Shown in pieces: positions 1 through 9,653 of a DNA stretch of 25,000 nt. The notes beneath the pieces were generated by a model, which searched no databases, had not been told where the DNA came from, and saw only the letters and a program-made list of their open reading frames with translations. Made by a program: the position numbers and the translations under genes. Numbering within the stretch: position 1 is the first letter of the stretch; each line of letters starts with the position of its first letter. Source of the stretch: Guillardia theta CCMP2712 (lineage: Eukaryota > Cryptophyceae > Pyrenomonadales > Geminigeraceae); the NCBI RefSeq assembly GCF_000315625.1, contig NW_005434613.1, forward strand, positions 459,552-484,551, in the 5' to 3' direction.

Positions 1-926
1 CAGGAGAGGATATCGATGCAGGAGTCGGAGGAAAGCGAGCAGCTGGTTGTCCTCAAGGGTGAATGAGAAGGCATCTACTCTCGGGCACTCGCGCAGCAAG
101 GAGCAAGACAAGCCTTCCTCTCCCTTTTGTCCTGCTGTGAAGAACACAGCACTACAACGCTTGCTGCAGAAGCAGGTTGAGGCTACTTGCCTCCCTCCCC
201 TCCCCTCCTCCCTAAACCCGTCCTTCCCTTCTCTGATCTCCCTTCCCTCCCTCCTCCCCTTCTCTGCTCTCCCTCCCCCCCCTCCTTCCCCTTCTGTTCC
301 TCCCTGTCGGCCTCCCATCCTTATCCCACACTCCCCGTCTGAACTCCTCTTACGTCGAGCGGGTTTCTCACACAGTCAAGCAGCAACAAGTCTTGTACTC
401 ATCGTCGCCTCTCTCTCCCGGTCGACTCGTCCCTGCTCCTCCTCTCCTGACCCTCCCGCAGGAAAGATGGAGCCTTCAGCTTCCACCACCGCCGGGTGGT
501 CGTTGGTTCACCATCAGATCAGCATGAAGGTGTTGGAGCGGCAGGAGGGTCCACTTGTCCTGACCGCTTTCAGCTCGACGAGGACGACCAGCCATGGCCC
601 TCTCCTCTCCAGCCCGGCCTCGAAAATACTGTACATCTCCGCTCCAGCTGAATTTCAGCTGAATCCTCCGTGTTGCAGCCGACCCCCGCCAAGAGCCTCA
701 AGAGCAGGAGGACCGCAAAGGTCTGCTCTGCTCCAGCTGGGCTGGGACGCTTGCATCTCATTCGACTTGTCTTGCAGTGCTCCGTGTCAGAGCTGCCGAG
801 CTCCGAGCAAGGCATGTCGATGCTCCGATCCATTTCCTCCTCCCTCGCATGCAGCAAGGTAGAGCAGCTCCTGCCTGAGCCCGTTGACTCTTTCCGCAGG
901 TGCAGCTGGACTTCGACGAGTCTTGA
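1..926 (+). CDS. 3' end of an unrecognised gene (5' end outside window)
   Basis: Partial gene of unknown function. My exons are 1-58, 462-529, 574-630, 679-720, 778-858 and 900-926, with a TGA stop at 924-926. All junctions are GT-AG and the phases agree from exon to exon. The introns are 403, 44, 48, 57 and 41 bp; the first is pyrimidine-rich and the 44-bp one has CCTGACC before its AG. The ~100 readable residues are low in hydrophobics and rich in Ser, Pro, Glu and Lys, and end L-D-F-D-E-S, as expected of a disordered C-terminal tail. No domain is recognised. A possible extra exon at 143-175 also fits the phase and cannot be excluded. The long continuous frame across 47-862 reads through splice sites and pyrimidine tracts, so I do not take it as the protein. 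The gene converges on the channel gene, whose stop lies 84 bp away. Confidence 0.6.
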
Positions 927-1009
927 AGCTCGCCAACCCCCCCCCCCTCCCCCTCCCCCGTCCCGCCCTTCCCCTCCTCCCCCTTTCTCTTGACTCAGCT
1001 CCTCGTCCT

Positions 1010-1228
1010 TCACTTCTGCTGTAAGACATCTCAGCGAGGACAGACAGCTCGCCGCCTCCTGCTCACAGTGCGAAGTTTGTTCTCGAGCATCTTGAGGCGG
1101 AGGAGGGTGTTGTTGATCTTGGTAGATACCCCAACGTGCTCCTGTGAAGCATCAGAGGAGGCAGCAGAGATGGTGTGGGAGCGTGAAGGCTTGAAAGACA
1201 CGGAGAAGGTTGTCGACGATGTTGATTC

Positions 1229-1305
<77 letters not shown>

Positions 1306-4300
1306 AGGAGTATTTCAGACCTCGATGTCACTGGTTGTCTGTATCTTCATGGTTCGAATGTCATGGCCTATCAGCCGGATGTTCTGGAACCTGCGGCTCT
1401 CAATCAGCTGGTGACGTCAGGAGCTCAATCAGGGACGGACTTGTCCTTCCGCCGTGTCTTCCCCTTCCTCCTCCTCCAGAACAACTGCAGGAGCTGAGCG
1501 CTCTTCTCTTGGAGATGGTTTCGGAGGATCTCGCGTTCAATCAGCGCCTGGTCGTGCTGCATCAGACATCTCTTCCCCCGCCCCTTCCTTGGCATCCCGC
1601 CTGCCACACCCAATACTCCTCTCCTCCTCTGTCTTCTTCTCCATCCTCCTCCTACTTGTCATTCTCTTCCTCCTCTTCCTCTCCCCCTTCTCCATATCCT
1701 CGTCCTTTCCATCTCCTCCTCCTCCTCGCCCTCATCGTCCACCCCTCCACCCCCTCCCCCTCCTTTGGTCCTCCTCTCTATCTCCTCGCCCTCGCCCTCG
1801 CCCTCGCCCTCGCCCCCCCCCGCCCTCTGGTCACCTTGGCTGTCGTCTCGGAGCTGCTGAATTGGAGGAGGTTGGTGAGGGCGGCAGTGAGGAGGGAGGC
1901 CGCCACCAGGCCGATCTGCGAGCTCACCTCAGCCGCTGCTGCTGCTCTACAAGACAATCACCATGGCCGCCAGACAGGCTACGAAGCGGCTGACGGAGGT
2001 GGTGGGGACGATGTCACCTGAAGGAAGTGATGATGATGATGATGATGAGGAGGAGGAGGGCAAGACCGTAACCGACGGTGGTTGAGGTGATAAGGATGAA
2101 CCAGATGGCTGTCGTCATGCGCATGTGGCTGCTCTTGTTGAAGTCCATCCCATGGATAACCCAGTGCTGTAGCAGACAGTCAGCAAGGAGACGAGGACGA
2201 GAGGAGCAGCGACGTACCATGGCGTTGGGGTTCGCGCATGCTGGGACTTCTTCTCGGATATGAGGTAGAGTACAGGCGGTGGTCTCAGCCGCTCGGAACC
2301 AATAGGCTGCAGCAGCGTCACGAGAGGCGTCGGAGCCTGAGCACTTGCCAAGGAGGACGATGGCGATCATCCACACGAGGGACATGTAGATGGCTGCATA
2401 CCAACTGGCAGCAGGTGAGAGAAGGAGGAGGAGCGACGGGGCAGATGGCACCTGTGCATGATATGCTTGATGGCAAACGATGAGCCGATCTTGGTCCGCT
2501 GGAAGCCAGACAGGGTTTGATGTTTGGGGAAGACGGAGAGGATCCAATCCCTGAGGACTCGCCAGCAGAGGTAGATGCGGATCAGGTTGCAGCCGCAGAG
2601 GATCGTCTCTCCACAAGTGACGTAGATGTTGTTCTCTCCGAGGTTGTCCGTCACTGCGCACACGATCGTCATATGGTCAAGGCCCCCAGCCTCTGCTGCT
2701 CACCCAGCACGAATCTGTATGACGGGGGGTTGTGGACGAGGACGAGGACGAGCTCCAGCCACAGGGACGGGTCCAACAGCCACCACACTCCAACGTCGGT
2801 GATCTGTCATAGGCATCGGTTAGGAGGAGGTGCCGGGAGCAGGTTCTTACCAGGTCAGTGAAGCAGTGAACATGGAGGCTGACAGCTTCCAACAACCGCG
2901 CGATGTAGTACATACGCAAAATGAAAGCTGCACATGAAAGAGTGCAGATGCTGTTCATGGCCTTGAGCGCGTTCATGGTGACGTCGCTCTGTCCTCCTCC
3001 TTGCATCAGGTACTCGTTCTGTGCCACCGCAAACAACGTGCCCGTCATCCCAAGCAGAGCTGCCCACTGCCTGTACGACTGCTGCGCGCCATGGAGGGCC
3101 TTGAAGTTGTGGTGCCATTTGCCCGTTCCGTCCCTCTGCGTCATCGCCTTCTTGACTCGCATCTTGAAGCTGCCAGATCGTTTGGACCCCTGCATCGAGG
3201 GAAACGTTTGACCGTCTTTAGACAGCTGGTTGATATCCCTCCTCCCTATGCTGTTCATGGAAAGTCTCCGCACCAGCGGAACTTTGGCTACTGTCGCTTC
3301 CTCCTCGATCGTTTCAAGCATCCCCTGCAGATTCTTGACACGGCTGAATATGATGTCCACCTTGTTGTTGTCTGAGCCGGATGTTTCGATGTCAACGTAC
3401 ATCTTGTCTTTCATGTGAATCATCGCAGTCAACGACATCTTGGGTGAGTTCAATAGAATCTTTATCCACCAATACAAGTTCTGTAAACAACAAGGTCAGT
3501 GCGTGCTTGCTTTGCTGCCGATGCTTGCCTTGAAACGGCTTGTGCTGCCTCTTGCTATTTTCTTCATCCACCACATTCGGATTCTACCGTCACTATCAGT
3601 CGCCTCAACCTCTGACGCGAACACATTACCGCTTGACAGCTTCAGACTGTACATGTCTCCTTGCTCGCTCCCTCTCAAAGATCGCCAGCGTCCGTGCTTC
3701 TTCAGGGTTCCATTGGAACGCGTTGCTGGAGGAGGACAACGTCACTAGCCGCACGAGGGTCCAGCTGAGTCTCACCTGATGGAGGCTGTCATGAGAGACG
3801 CGAACATGAGCCCGAGGAACGCCATGAGGATGCTCGTCATGCGGCCCAGCAACGTCACGGCGTAGATGTCGCCGTAGCCGACCTGCAGGCACGTCAGCTG
3901 CACTGGGGCCGAGGGGGCATGTCAGACCGAGGTGGAGGTGATGAACATGGCCCAGAGGGCGTCGGAGTATCGCACGAGAATCGACTCTTTCTCTAGGCTC
4001 CCGCTGTCTATTTGCCACAGAACGGCCTCAGGCAGGAAGCAGGAGGGGTGGTCGTGGAAGGGGAAGAGACATGCTGACGTCTCGAAGGCACGGAAGAAAT
4101 ATCCGAGGACGAGCATCGAGAACATCCATGCAAAGGTCACGAACTGAAAGCCTTTCCATCCTTCGAGCAGCGACTTCAACACGTAGAAGCTCCCAATGTT
4201 GATCTGTGTGAAGGCCTCGATCGTGAAGTGTTTGGGCATCGTTTTGATGATGAAATCTCTGATGCATCTCCACAGCAAGTAAATCCTCAAGATGTTGTAG

Positions 4301-5190
4301 ACACAGAATATTGTCTCTCCCCTGTACAAGATGAAGTTCCCATTCTGAACCTCCATGCCGAACTCTGGAGAGAAAAAGGGGGGAAGATGAGGAACGCAGA
4401 TCAGCAGTTCGAGCCAGAGCCCTCGGCTTGCAAGCACTTGTAAGAATCCGACCTCTTTGATCTTGGTATTCTTTGACGATTTCACCCGCAGCCTCCGATT
4501 CATCGCAACCAGACGCAGCTGCATGCGGTACATGTAAAAGATCCAGACTGCACACACGAAGCTGGAGAAAGAGTTGAGAGCCTTCAAGATGTCGATCTTC
4601 CCTGATTTAGGATGCCACCGGTAGATGAGCTCGTTCTGAATGATTGCAAGGAAGGTCCCAAAGATTCCACTGCAAGCTGCCAACAGGCTGTAAAACCTTC
4701 TCTGGGAATCAATATCGTTGCGACGCACTTTCATCTCCACAGCCTTCTCGACGCCCTTGGAGGTGATGCGATGCATCTCTATCATGCTCTGCGAGAAGTT
4801 GGGAGCTGCATACTTGCGATCCTTCAAGCGCGCTCTTCTCTGGTTGGGCGTCTCCCTTCCATCCTCATCTTTATCCTCCCTTTCTTGGGGTTCTGCGGTG
4901 CGGTCCGAGCTCAAGGTCTTGCTGCTCTCCATGTCAGGCATCAGATTGCGCAGCGACTGGCGGCGGACGAGGTCTTCAAGGATCGAGAGCCGCCTCTCGA
5001 TCTCCGGAAGAACCTGCGGGGGGCTCGCCACAACTTTAACTCCAAACAATGTCTCGACCTGTTCGATCTCCAACCCAATCTCCTCATCTTTCATACTCTC
5101 CCATCTCCTCCAGAGGTGCGAAGGGCGGGATGGGATGCACTCTGCGGTAGCTGCGCCCATAATTTTCAAGCGAGGAATCATCCAGGTCAT
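1010..5190 (-). CDS. Two-module SK-type (calcium-activated) potassium channel, ~1048 aa
   Basis: Predicted K+ channel with two consecutive SK-like modules in one polypeptide. Exons (minus): 5190-3928, 3882-3776, 3725-3630, 3583-3529, 3480-2851, 2803-2704, 2653-2452, 2404-2218, 2166-2067, 2017-1962, 1915-1835, 1556-1441, 1390-1321, 1141-1067, 1018-1010; total 3147 nt. Module 1: S1 ~166-190, S2 ~204-230, S4 ~292-314, S5 ~347-370, filter T-S-T-S-V-G-Y-G-D ~418-426, S6, then a basic helical tail (I-R-M-W-W-M-K-K-I) and coiled coil, the position of the calmodulin-binding domain in SK channels. Module 2 repeats the order with filter T-S-T-T-V-G-Y-G-D ~907-915 and tail L-L-Q-L-F-W-R-R-R-K. Both share I-R-I-Y-L-x-W-R-x-x-R-D after S3. 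A TGA precedes ATG 5190 in frame; ATG 5094 is an alternative start. One intron (3528-3481) is GC-AG. If the join at 3630-3480 were not spliced there would be two genes, but homologous tail sequence crosses it. Confidence 0.8.
1229..1310. repeat. GAGCAG hexanucleotide microsatellite inside a channel intron
   Basis: About 12 near-perfect tandem GAGCAG units lie within intron 1320-1142 of the minus-strand channel gene. On the coding strand it reads as CTGCTC, so it acts as pyrimidine-rich intron sequence. Confidence 0.9.
3481..3528 (-). other. GC-AG intron in the channel gene
   Basis: The 48-bp intron starts AAG|GCAAGC and ends TTTACAG. No GT donor keeps the frame here. Removing it joins the basic helix ending S-R-F-K to N-L-Y-W-W-I-K, which matches D-K-F-Q-N-I-R at the same place in module 2. 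CACTGACC lies 12-20 nt before the acceptor. Confidence 0.7.
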
Positions 5191-5553
5191 GCGCGGTTGT
5201 CTCTGTCCACTTCAGCGAAGGGTATTGCTCCGGCTTTCCACCTCTTGCCATCTCCACCAGTCGCTGTGATCCCTTCTCAGCTATAGAGACGCTCGTCGTC
5301 CATCTACCTCTGGCTCCAGATCTTCCATCGCCTGCATCAAGCATTCACATCCCCTTCAGTTCTCCTCATACCATACCTCCTCTCCATCCCTTCCTCCTCC
5401 TCCCCTCCACTTCTCACTTTCTCGCCCCCCTGTGATACTGCCAGGTTGCCCTTTGAAACCCTGCACCCTCTTCCCTCTCATCATTACCCTGTCTCTCATG
5501 TCTTTCTCTTTCCATTCCCTATCTTTCAGTCTCTTTCTGAATCTGTCTGGTGC

Positions 5554-5583
5554 TAATCATCTCTTCCAACGGCCTTTGTCTGT
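5554..5583 (+). repeat. 30-bp direct repeat, copy 1
   Basis: This 30-bp non-repetitive block, beginning TAATCATCTC and ending GGCCTTTGTCTGT, recurs exactly at 5914-5943. The copies are 360 bp apart, one at the left edge of the microsatellite and one near its middle. Confidence 0.9.
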
Positions 5584-5587
5584 ATCT

Positions 5588-5705
5588 CTCTCTGTCTCTG
5601 TCTCTGTCTCTGTCTCTGTCTCTGTCTCTGTCTCTGTCTCTGTCTCTGTCTCTGTCTCTGTCTCTCTGTCTCTGTCTCTGTCTCTGTCTCTGTCTCTCTC
5701 TGCTG

Positions 5706-5754
<49 letters not shown>

Positions 5755-5770
5755 GTCTCTCTCTGCTGTC

Positions 5771-5829
<59 letters not shown>

Positions 5830-5877
5830 GTCTCTGTGTCTCTGTCTCTGTCTCTGTCTCTCTCTGGTCTCTCTCTG

Positions 5878-5915
<38 letters not shown>

Positions 5916-5936
5916 ATCATCTCTTCCAACGGCCTT

Positions 5937-6028
<92 letters not shown>
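5588..6028. repeat. Long TGTCTC / TC microsatellite
   Basis: About 440 bp of nearly pure (TGTCTC)n grading into (TC)n, interrupted by a few GCTGTC steps and by the unique 30-bp block. It lies upstream of the minus-strand channel gene and is homopurine/homopyrimidine over long stretches. Low-complexity frames on both strands here are not genes. Confidence 0.95.
5914..5943 (+). repeat. 30-bp direct repeat, copy 2
   Basis: Exact second copy of the block at 5554-5583. It is followed by a purer TC run than the first copy, so a ~360-bp segment was probably duplicated and the repeat tracts then diverged. Confidence 0.9.
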
Positions 6029-6031
<3 letters not shown>

Positions 6032-6797
6032 TGATCTCCTCCCTTGCTTCAATAATATATCTGCTTCCGTGCACCACCCCAATGTAATAAGGTCCCCCAC
6101 CACCCTACCCTTCCATCTTACACCCCATAATTACCCTCAAATCACCCACCCCTTTTAATCCCTGTAAACCCACCCACATCGCACCTCCCAATTACCAATT
6201 ATTCGTTTTTTGTACCCCTACCCAACCCCACCTTCCGGAAGCCGACACCACTCCCCCACCCCCAACACGAAAGAATCCTCTTTACCTACCCTATAGCTTA
6301 CCTCAATATACCCCCTATTTTCCCTCAGGGGTCATGGAATATCTTCAGTCCGGTGAGTTACTACCGGCACCCTCATCATCCCACCCCCGGTCAAGAAAAT
6401 TAAAACGTTTTAATCTTTTAGAGCTGAAATCATCAACTTTTTCATCAACTTCGACTTTCAACCCCAAGGCCTCAGGGGCAGCAAGAGGCACCATCGCCCT
6501 CCCAGCTATATACCCTATAGTCGAAATCTCCTACCTTCCCCCCTTCCCCCCAGGCTCCCTCTCAGGGTCCTGGCTTCCTGCCCTCCCCGCTCCTCACCTT
6601 GCAGAGCATCGAAAAGTTGATAAAATCTCCCCACATTTTACAAATGCACATACGGTCATTGTTTGAATATAAACGTCAAATCTTCATGTTAAATTTCAAA
6701 GCTGTAGGTGCAGAACAACATCATTTCACTCTATCGGAATGACCAGCGCGAAAGCCCGAGGCCCGGTCACGTTTAGCTGACTAGTAGTACCCCTCAA

Positions 6798-6952
6798 TAT
6801 CAGCATCAGGGTCACTTTACTCAAAGTTGAGTTAAAGATCAGTACCAGGACAACCAGGACACCGGGAGAGTCGAGGATCAGAGTAATATCAGCACCAACA
6901 CTGACGGCACTGATACTGATTTTTAACTTAACTTTGAGTAAATGCTGATATC
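6798..6952. repeat. Inverted-repeat element, possibly MITE-like
   Basis: The left arm (6816-6844, core TTTACTCAAAGTTGAGTTAA) matches the reverse complement of 6915-6942 (core TTTACTCAAAGTTAAGTTAA) with few mismatches. The outer ATATCAGCAT at about 6798 is mirrored by ATGCTGATAT at 6942-6951, with about 9 extra bases in the left arm. The loop is about 70 bp. No coding capacity. It could be a small non-autonomous element or a transcribed hairpin. Confidence 0.65.
6831..6880 (+). repeat. Dispersed repeat, copy A (related to 12181-12232)
   Basis: This segment aligns by eye to 12181-12232: GTTA..ATCAG, AGGACAAC, CCAGGAC and GGGAGAGTCGAGGA occur in the same order and spacing, with small indels. 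Both copies lie in intergenic DNA in the same orientation. Confidence 0.55.
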
Positions 6953-7114
6953 AGAATAGTGTCCGAACTTGAAGGCCTATATCAAGGCGGGGTGTATCTA
7001 CGAGATGATCTGACTGATTGTCTCAGCGATCTTTCGCCTGAGTCGTCCGGTCGTCAGCTCAAGGGCGCTGAGGCCCTGTCTGAGGCTTCGCGGCCCGGGG
7101 CCGTACGGCCTAGT

Positions 7115-7130
7115 ACTACTAGCTAGTAGT
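7115..7130. repeat. 16-bp perfect palindrome
   Basis: ACTACTAGCTAGTAGT is its own reverse complement. A 10-bp palindrome, GCCGTACGGC, lies just before it, and GTCACTGTGAC just after. Role unknown. Confidence 0.7.
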
Positions 7131-7486
7131 GCGTCACTGTGACGGCCCGATCCGAGTCTCGCCGCGATCCGATCATTTCGTGACTGCCATCCTGAACCGG
7201 GGCATTATTCAAGTTCTAATCCGATCAGCGTCGGAAAGCATCAGCCTACTGAGAACTCGGAAACTGAATGCATCCTAGAGTGCAATAGTGAAGGAGGAAA
7301 GCCAAGTTGGGAGTCGGGGGCCCTAGACGGTAGCACAAGGACGTAGCCATCGACTCCGATCACAGATCTGTGTCATCAGTCTCATTGCTAGGTAAACTGA
7401 TCCGGGACTGAAAGCCGGAGGCTCGACCCGCCGGGTGACCAAAACCGTGACAAGCGGCGGGCCGGCCTCATTCTGAGCGCGGCCTA

Positions 7487-9166
7487 TCAGACCTCGCTCA
7501 CCCGAATGTTCAAATCTGCAAGATGGGGCTCCAGCAGTGAAAGGACCTGACAACTGGGTAAGAAGAGCGAGACTCGGGTATGACGCTTACATGTTGCTTC
7601 ACTGCACTCGACAATCTTGACAGCAGCAACCTCATCTGCCTCCCTGTCAGCTCCCCTTCCCAAGTGACTGCCGCATGATCGGACCATCTCAATCCGACGA
7701 GTCCGTTGTGCCTCCTCGAACCGCTCACGTCGCGAAAACACGTCCTGCAGTGAACTCGATATCAGAAGGAGGGCAGTTGGGGCAGAACTCGCAGGAGGAG
7801 CGAAACTAGGAGGGTGAAAACGACCAGAGTCGAGTAGGGAACTTGATGCAAGGATGATGAGCGATATGATTCCGATGAGGGAGAGGAAGTAGAAGAGGCA
7901 GATATGATGATGCTCATGTCCACAACGACGACGATGATGTGAGCAATGACCTTGCGTGGGTTCCACGGACACCTTGCAACGTGCGCATGCGCATCGGAGG
8001 CGCAATCTTCAAGGCAAAAAGCGCAGAAACCACATCTGAAGGAAGGAGGGTCAGCAAGAGAGCGGGAGAGGAGCGCATCACTTGCCCGCATCTCGTGCAC
8101 TTCAAGGCGCTGCATCCGTCATAATCCACGAAAGCCTGCGAGCACCGAGGACAGGCCAGCGTGAGGATACGGTCTACTGTGAACTTGACGAGTCGGGATG
8201 CCTGCGACACACCTAGTCAGCACAAAGTTGAAGTTGACACTGATGGTCAGCACGTTGTCCTCGCTCAACTTCCCGCTCTTCTCATCCTTGGCTCTCTTCT
8301 CGTCGTCCAACCGCAGGTCTTCAAGGACGCGAGTTTCATGCGCGAGCTCCCGAGCCCTCAGGTACCTGGAGGAGCGAAGTGAGCAGGAAGTCTCCACTCT
8401 CGGCCTAGCGAGACCGTTCGAACGTATCATGGGAGACATGCAGAGCGAGGTCCTTGTGCGAGAACGAGGAGGAGCAGCCTTCTGCTCCCATCGGACAAAC
8501 TATCTTGGCCCCGCGAGCCCGAAAAATGTCATTCTCCTCTGACTGCGAGCGAACGTAGGGGTCCAAGCAGTCGCAGCAGACGAAGTGAGCTCCTCCCGAG
8601 CACCGAACGCCCTCCTCCACCCCTTCCTTCACACCCGCTCCCTCCAAACAGATGACGCACTCTCCTCGGACTGTCCAAGATTGCACGTTGCCTCCTCCGC
8701 TTGCCTCGGCGTTCACCGCAGCCGTCGGCACGACCCCCGCAGCGTCAACTTGTGGCCCTTGAGCGTCTGAGACTTGCTTGCTTGCTGCATCGTCTGGCAC
8801 TCGTTCCTGATCGTCGTCAGAGCGACAGGGCACACATGATTGCTGCCGATGCTCCTCCAGCTCTACTCCGCGAACCGGCAGGAGACATCGTTCGCAGGCG
8901 ACGAAGTCGAACGAGCGCGCGGTCGGTTGAGCTCCATGACGAGGTTCAGCAGGAGCACGTTGAGGGACTGCAGGATGAACTGCAGCAGGGGCACGATGTG
9001 GAGGGAAAGCAGGAGGACGAAAACGCCCGAGCTGATGGTTCGCCTGCTGTTGCTGCCCACCTCCGAAGATGAAGTCAGTGGAAGCTTTGATCTGTGCTTC
9101 AAGCCGCGCTCTCTTCTCAGCAACGATGGCTGCTTGTCGTGCTCTTCTTGCTTCTCTGTCCTCCAT
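7487..9166 (-). CDS. RING/IBR-type (RBR-like) zinc-finger protein, ~440 aa
   Basis: Likely E3 ubiquitin-ligase-like protein. Exons (minus): 9166-8415, 8365-8254, 8201-8086, 8035-7951, 7744-7487; total 1323 nt. Order: basic Arg/Ala-rich helix (1-30), Gln and Pro-rich linker, small CxxC-H-C finger (C-E-R-C ~91-94, H106, C111), a RING1-like segment (C-V-I-C-L at 170-174, then C189, H194, C197, C198, C200, C224), a linker helix, then an IBR-like finger (C-P-R-C...C-x3-K-C-T-R-C-G-C-G-F-C-A-F-C...H-x-H-x3-C). The 8085-8036 intron is GC-AG and is needed to join C-T-R-C to G-C-G-F-C. The C-terminus ends in a helix (P-H-L-A-D-L-N-I). An 84-bp optional intron (7630-7547), a multiple of three, may shorten it. 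No second RING with a catalytic Cys was identified, so RBR ligase activity is uncertain. ATG 9166 is the first Met of the frame. Confidence 0.75.
8036..8085 (-). other. GC-AG intron in the RING/IBR gene
   Basis: The 50-bp intron starts GG|GCAAGTG and ends CTTCCTTCAG, with TTGCTGACC as a clear branch-site candidate. The nearby GT (four bases inside) would break the phase. Using GC rebuilds the Cys spacing C-x2-C-G-C-G-F-C of an IBR finger. Confidence 0.75.
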
Positions 9167-9653
9167 TCTCCTGTAGCTCCCAACGATCTTGTTCCCCTCC
9201 CCTCCCGAACTGCTCCTGCAGACGAAGAAACACCCCTACCCCCTGTATGGCTATGAATTACCCCACCCTTTACCCACCCTTGCAGGACAGAGCTGTTTTT
9301 GAAATCTTGAGGTCAGAAGGTGTGGAACGCAACGATGAGCATGAGGGAGATACAACGAGAGAGGGAGAAAGGAGGGGGAGGAAGAAGAGAGGTATGTGGC
9401 AGAGAAGAAAAAGTTGTGACGTGAAACAAAAGGTTTAGAATGATGACAGCATGACTGTTTGCAATGTAAAGGTGTTTACTAAAACCTTCTCCCTAGAGTT
9501 AACATCTGCCTCATCAATAATAAAACACGTCTTCTGCACCTATGATAACATGTATTTTCTCCATCGATCTACAACTCTTTGAATATTCTCCGTCGCATTC
9601 TCAACAAACCAGGTGTTCACACATTGACCTCTACACCCCGACAACTTGAAGCA
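9167..9653. other. Intergenic region between two minus-strand genes
   Basis: Nothing gene-like is seen. The right part (about 9420-9653) is relatively AT-rich and lies 3' of the cyclic-nucleotide-binding gene. The left part carries short CCCCACCC-type runs near 9255-9285 and is 5' of the RING/IBR gene, so it should hold its promoter. No TATA box could be assigned. Confidence 0.5.

Larger units (their letters stand above)
5191..7486. other. Intergenic region between channel and RING/IBR genes
   Basis: No supportable gene. From left to right it holds a pyrimidine-rich segment 5' of the channel (possible promoter or 5' UTR), a long TGTCTC/TC microsatellite, a C-rich tract at about 6060-6620 with many CCCACC and CCCTACC runs, and then 6660-7480 of mixed sequence with an inverted repeat and short palindromes. 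Frames that stay open here (for example 6334-6666) are Pro/Ser-rich, have no domain and look like chance. Confidence 0.6.

Noticed and set aside
143-175. Possible extra 33-bp exon in the first gene
   Set aside because: Phase-compatible and ends at a GT, but the acceptor (TGTGAAG) is weak and nothing else supports it.
47-862. 271-residue continuous frame at the left edge
   Set aside because: It reads through a pyrimidine-rich stretch and several well-formed introns; the spliced exon chain gives consistent phases and a better C-terminus.
3480-3630. Reading the channel locus as two separate genes
   Set aside because: The tail exons of module 1 match the tail of module 2 residue by residue and splice in frame into module 2; a stop would truncate the tail. 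Kept as an alternative to test.
5432-6158. Long Ser/Leu/Val-rich and Arg/Glu-rich frames on both strands
   Set aside because: They are translations of the TGTCTC/TC microsatellite and change frame with no effect on openness.
6334-6666. 110-residue plus-strand frame
   Set aside because: Pro/Ser-rich composition from a C-rich tract, no domain, no splice context; treated as chance.
6660-7480. Possible tRNA or structured RNA gene
   Set aside because: Short palindromes are present but no cloverleaf, A/B box pair or known RNA consensus was found.
7547-7630. 84-bp intron in the last RING/IBR exon
   Set aside because: It is a multiple of three and the frame stays open without it; the donor GTTGCT is weak, so it is only mentioned as optional.
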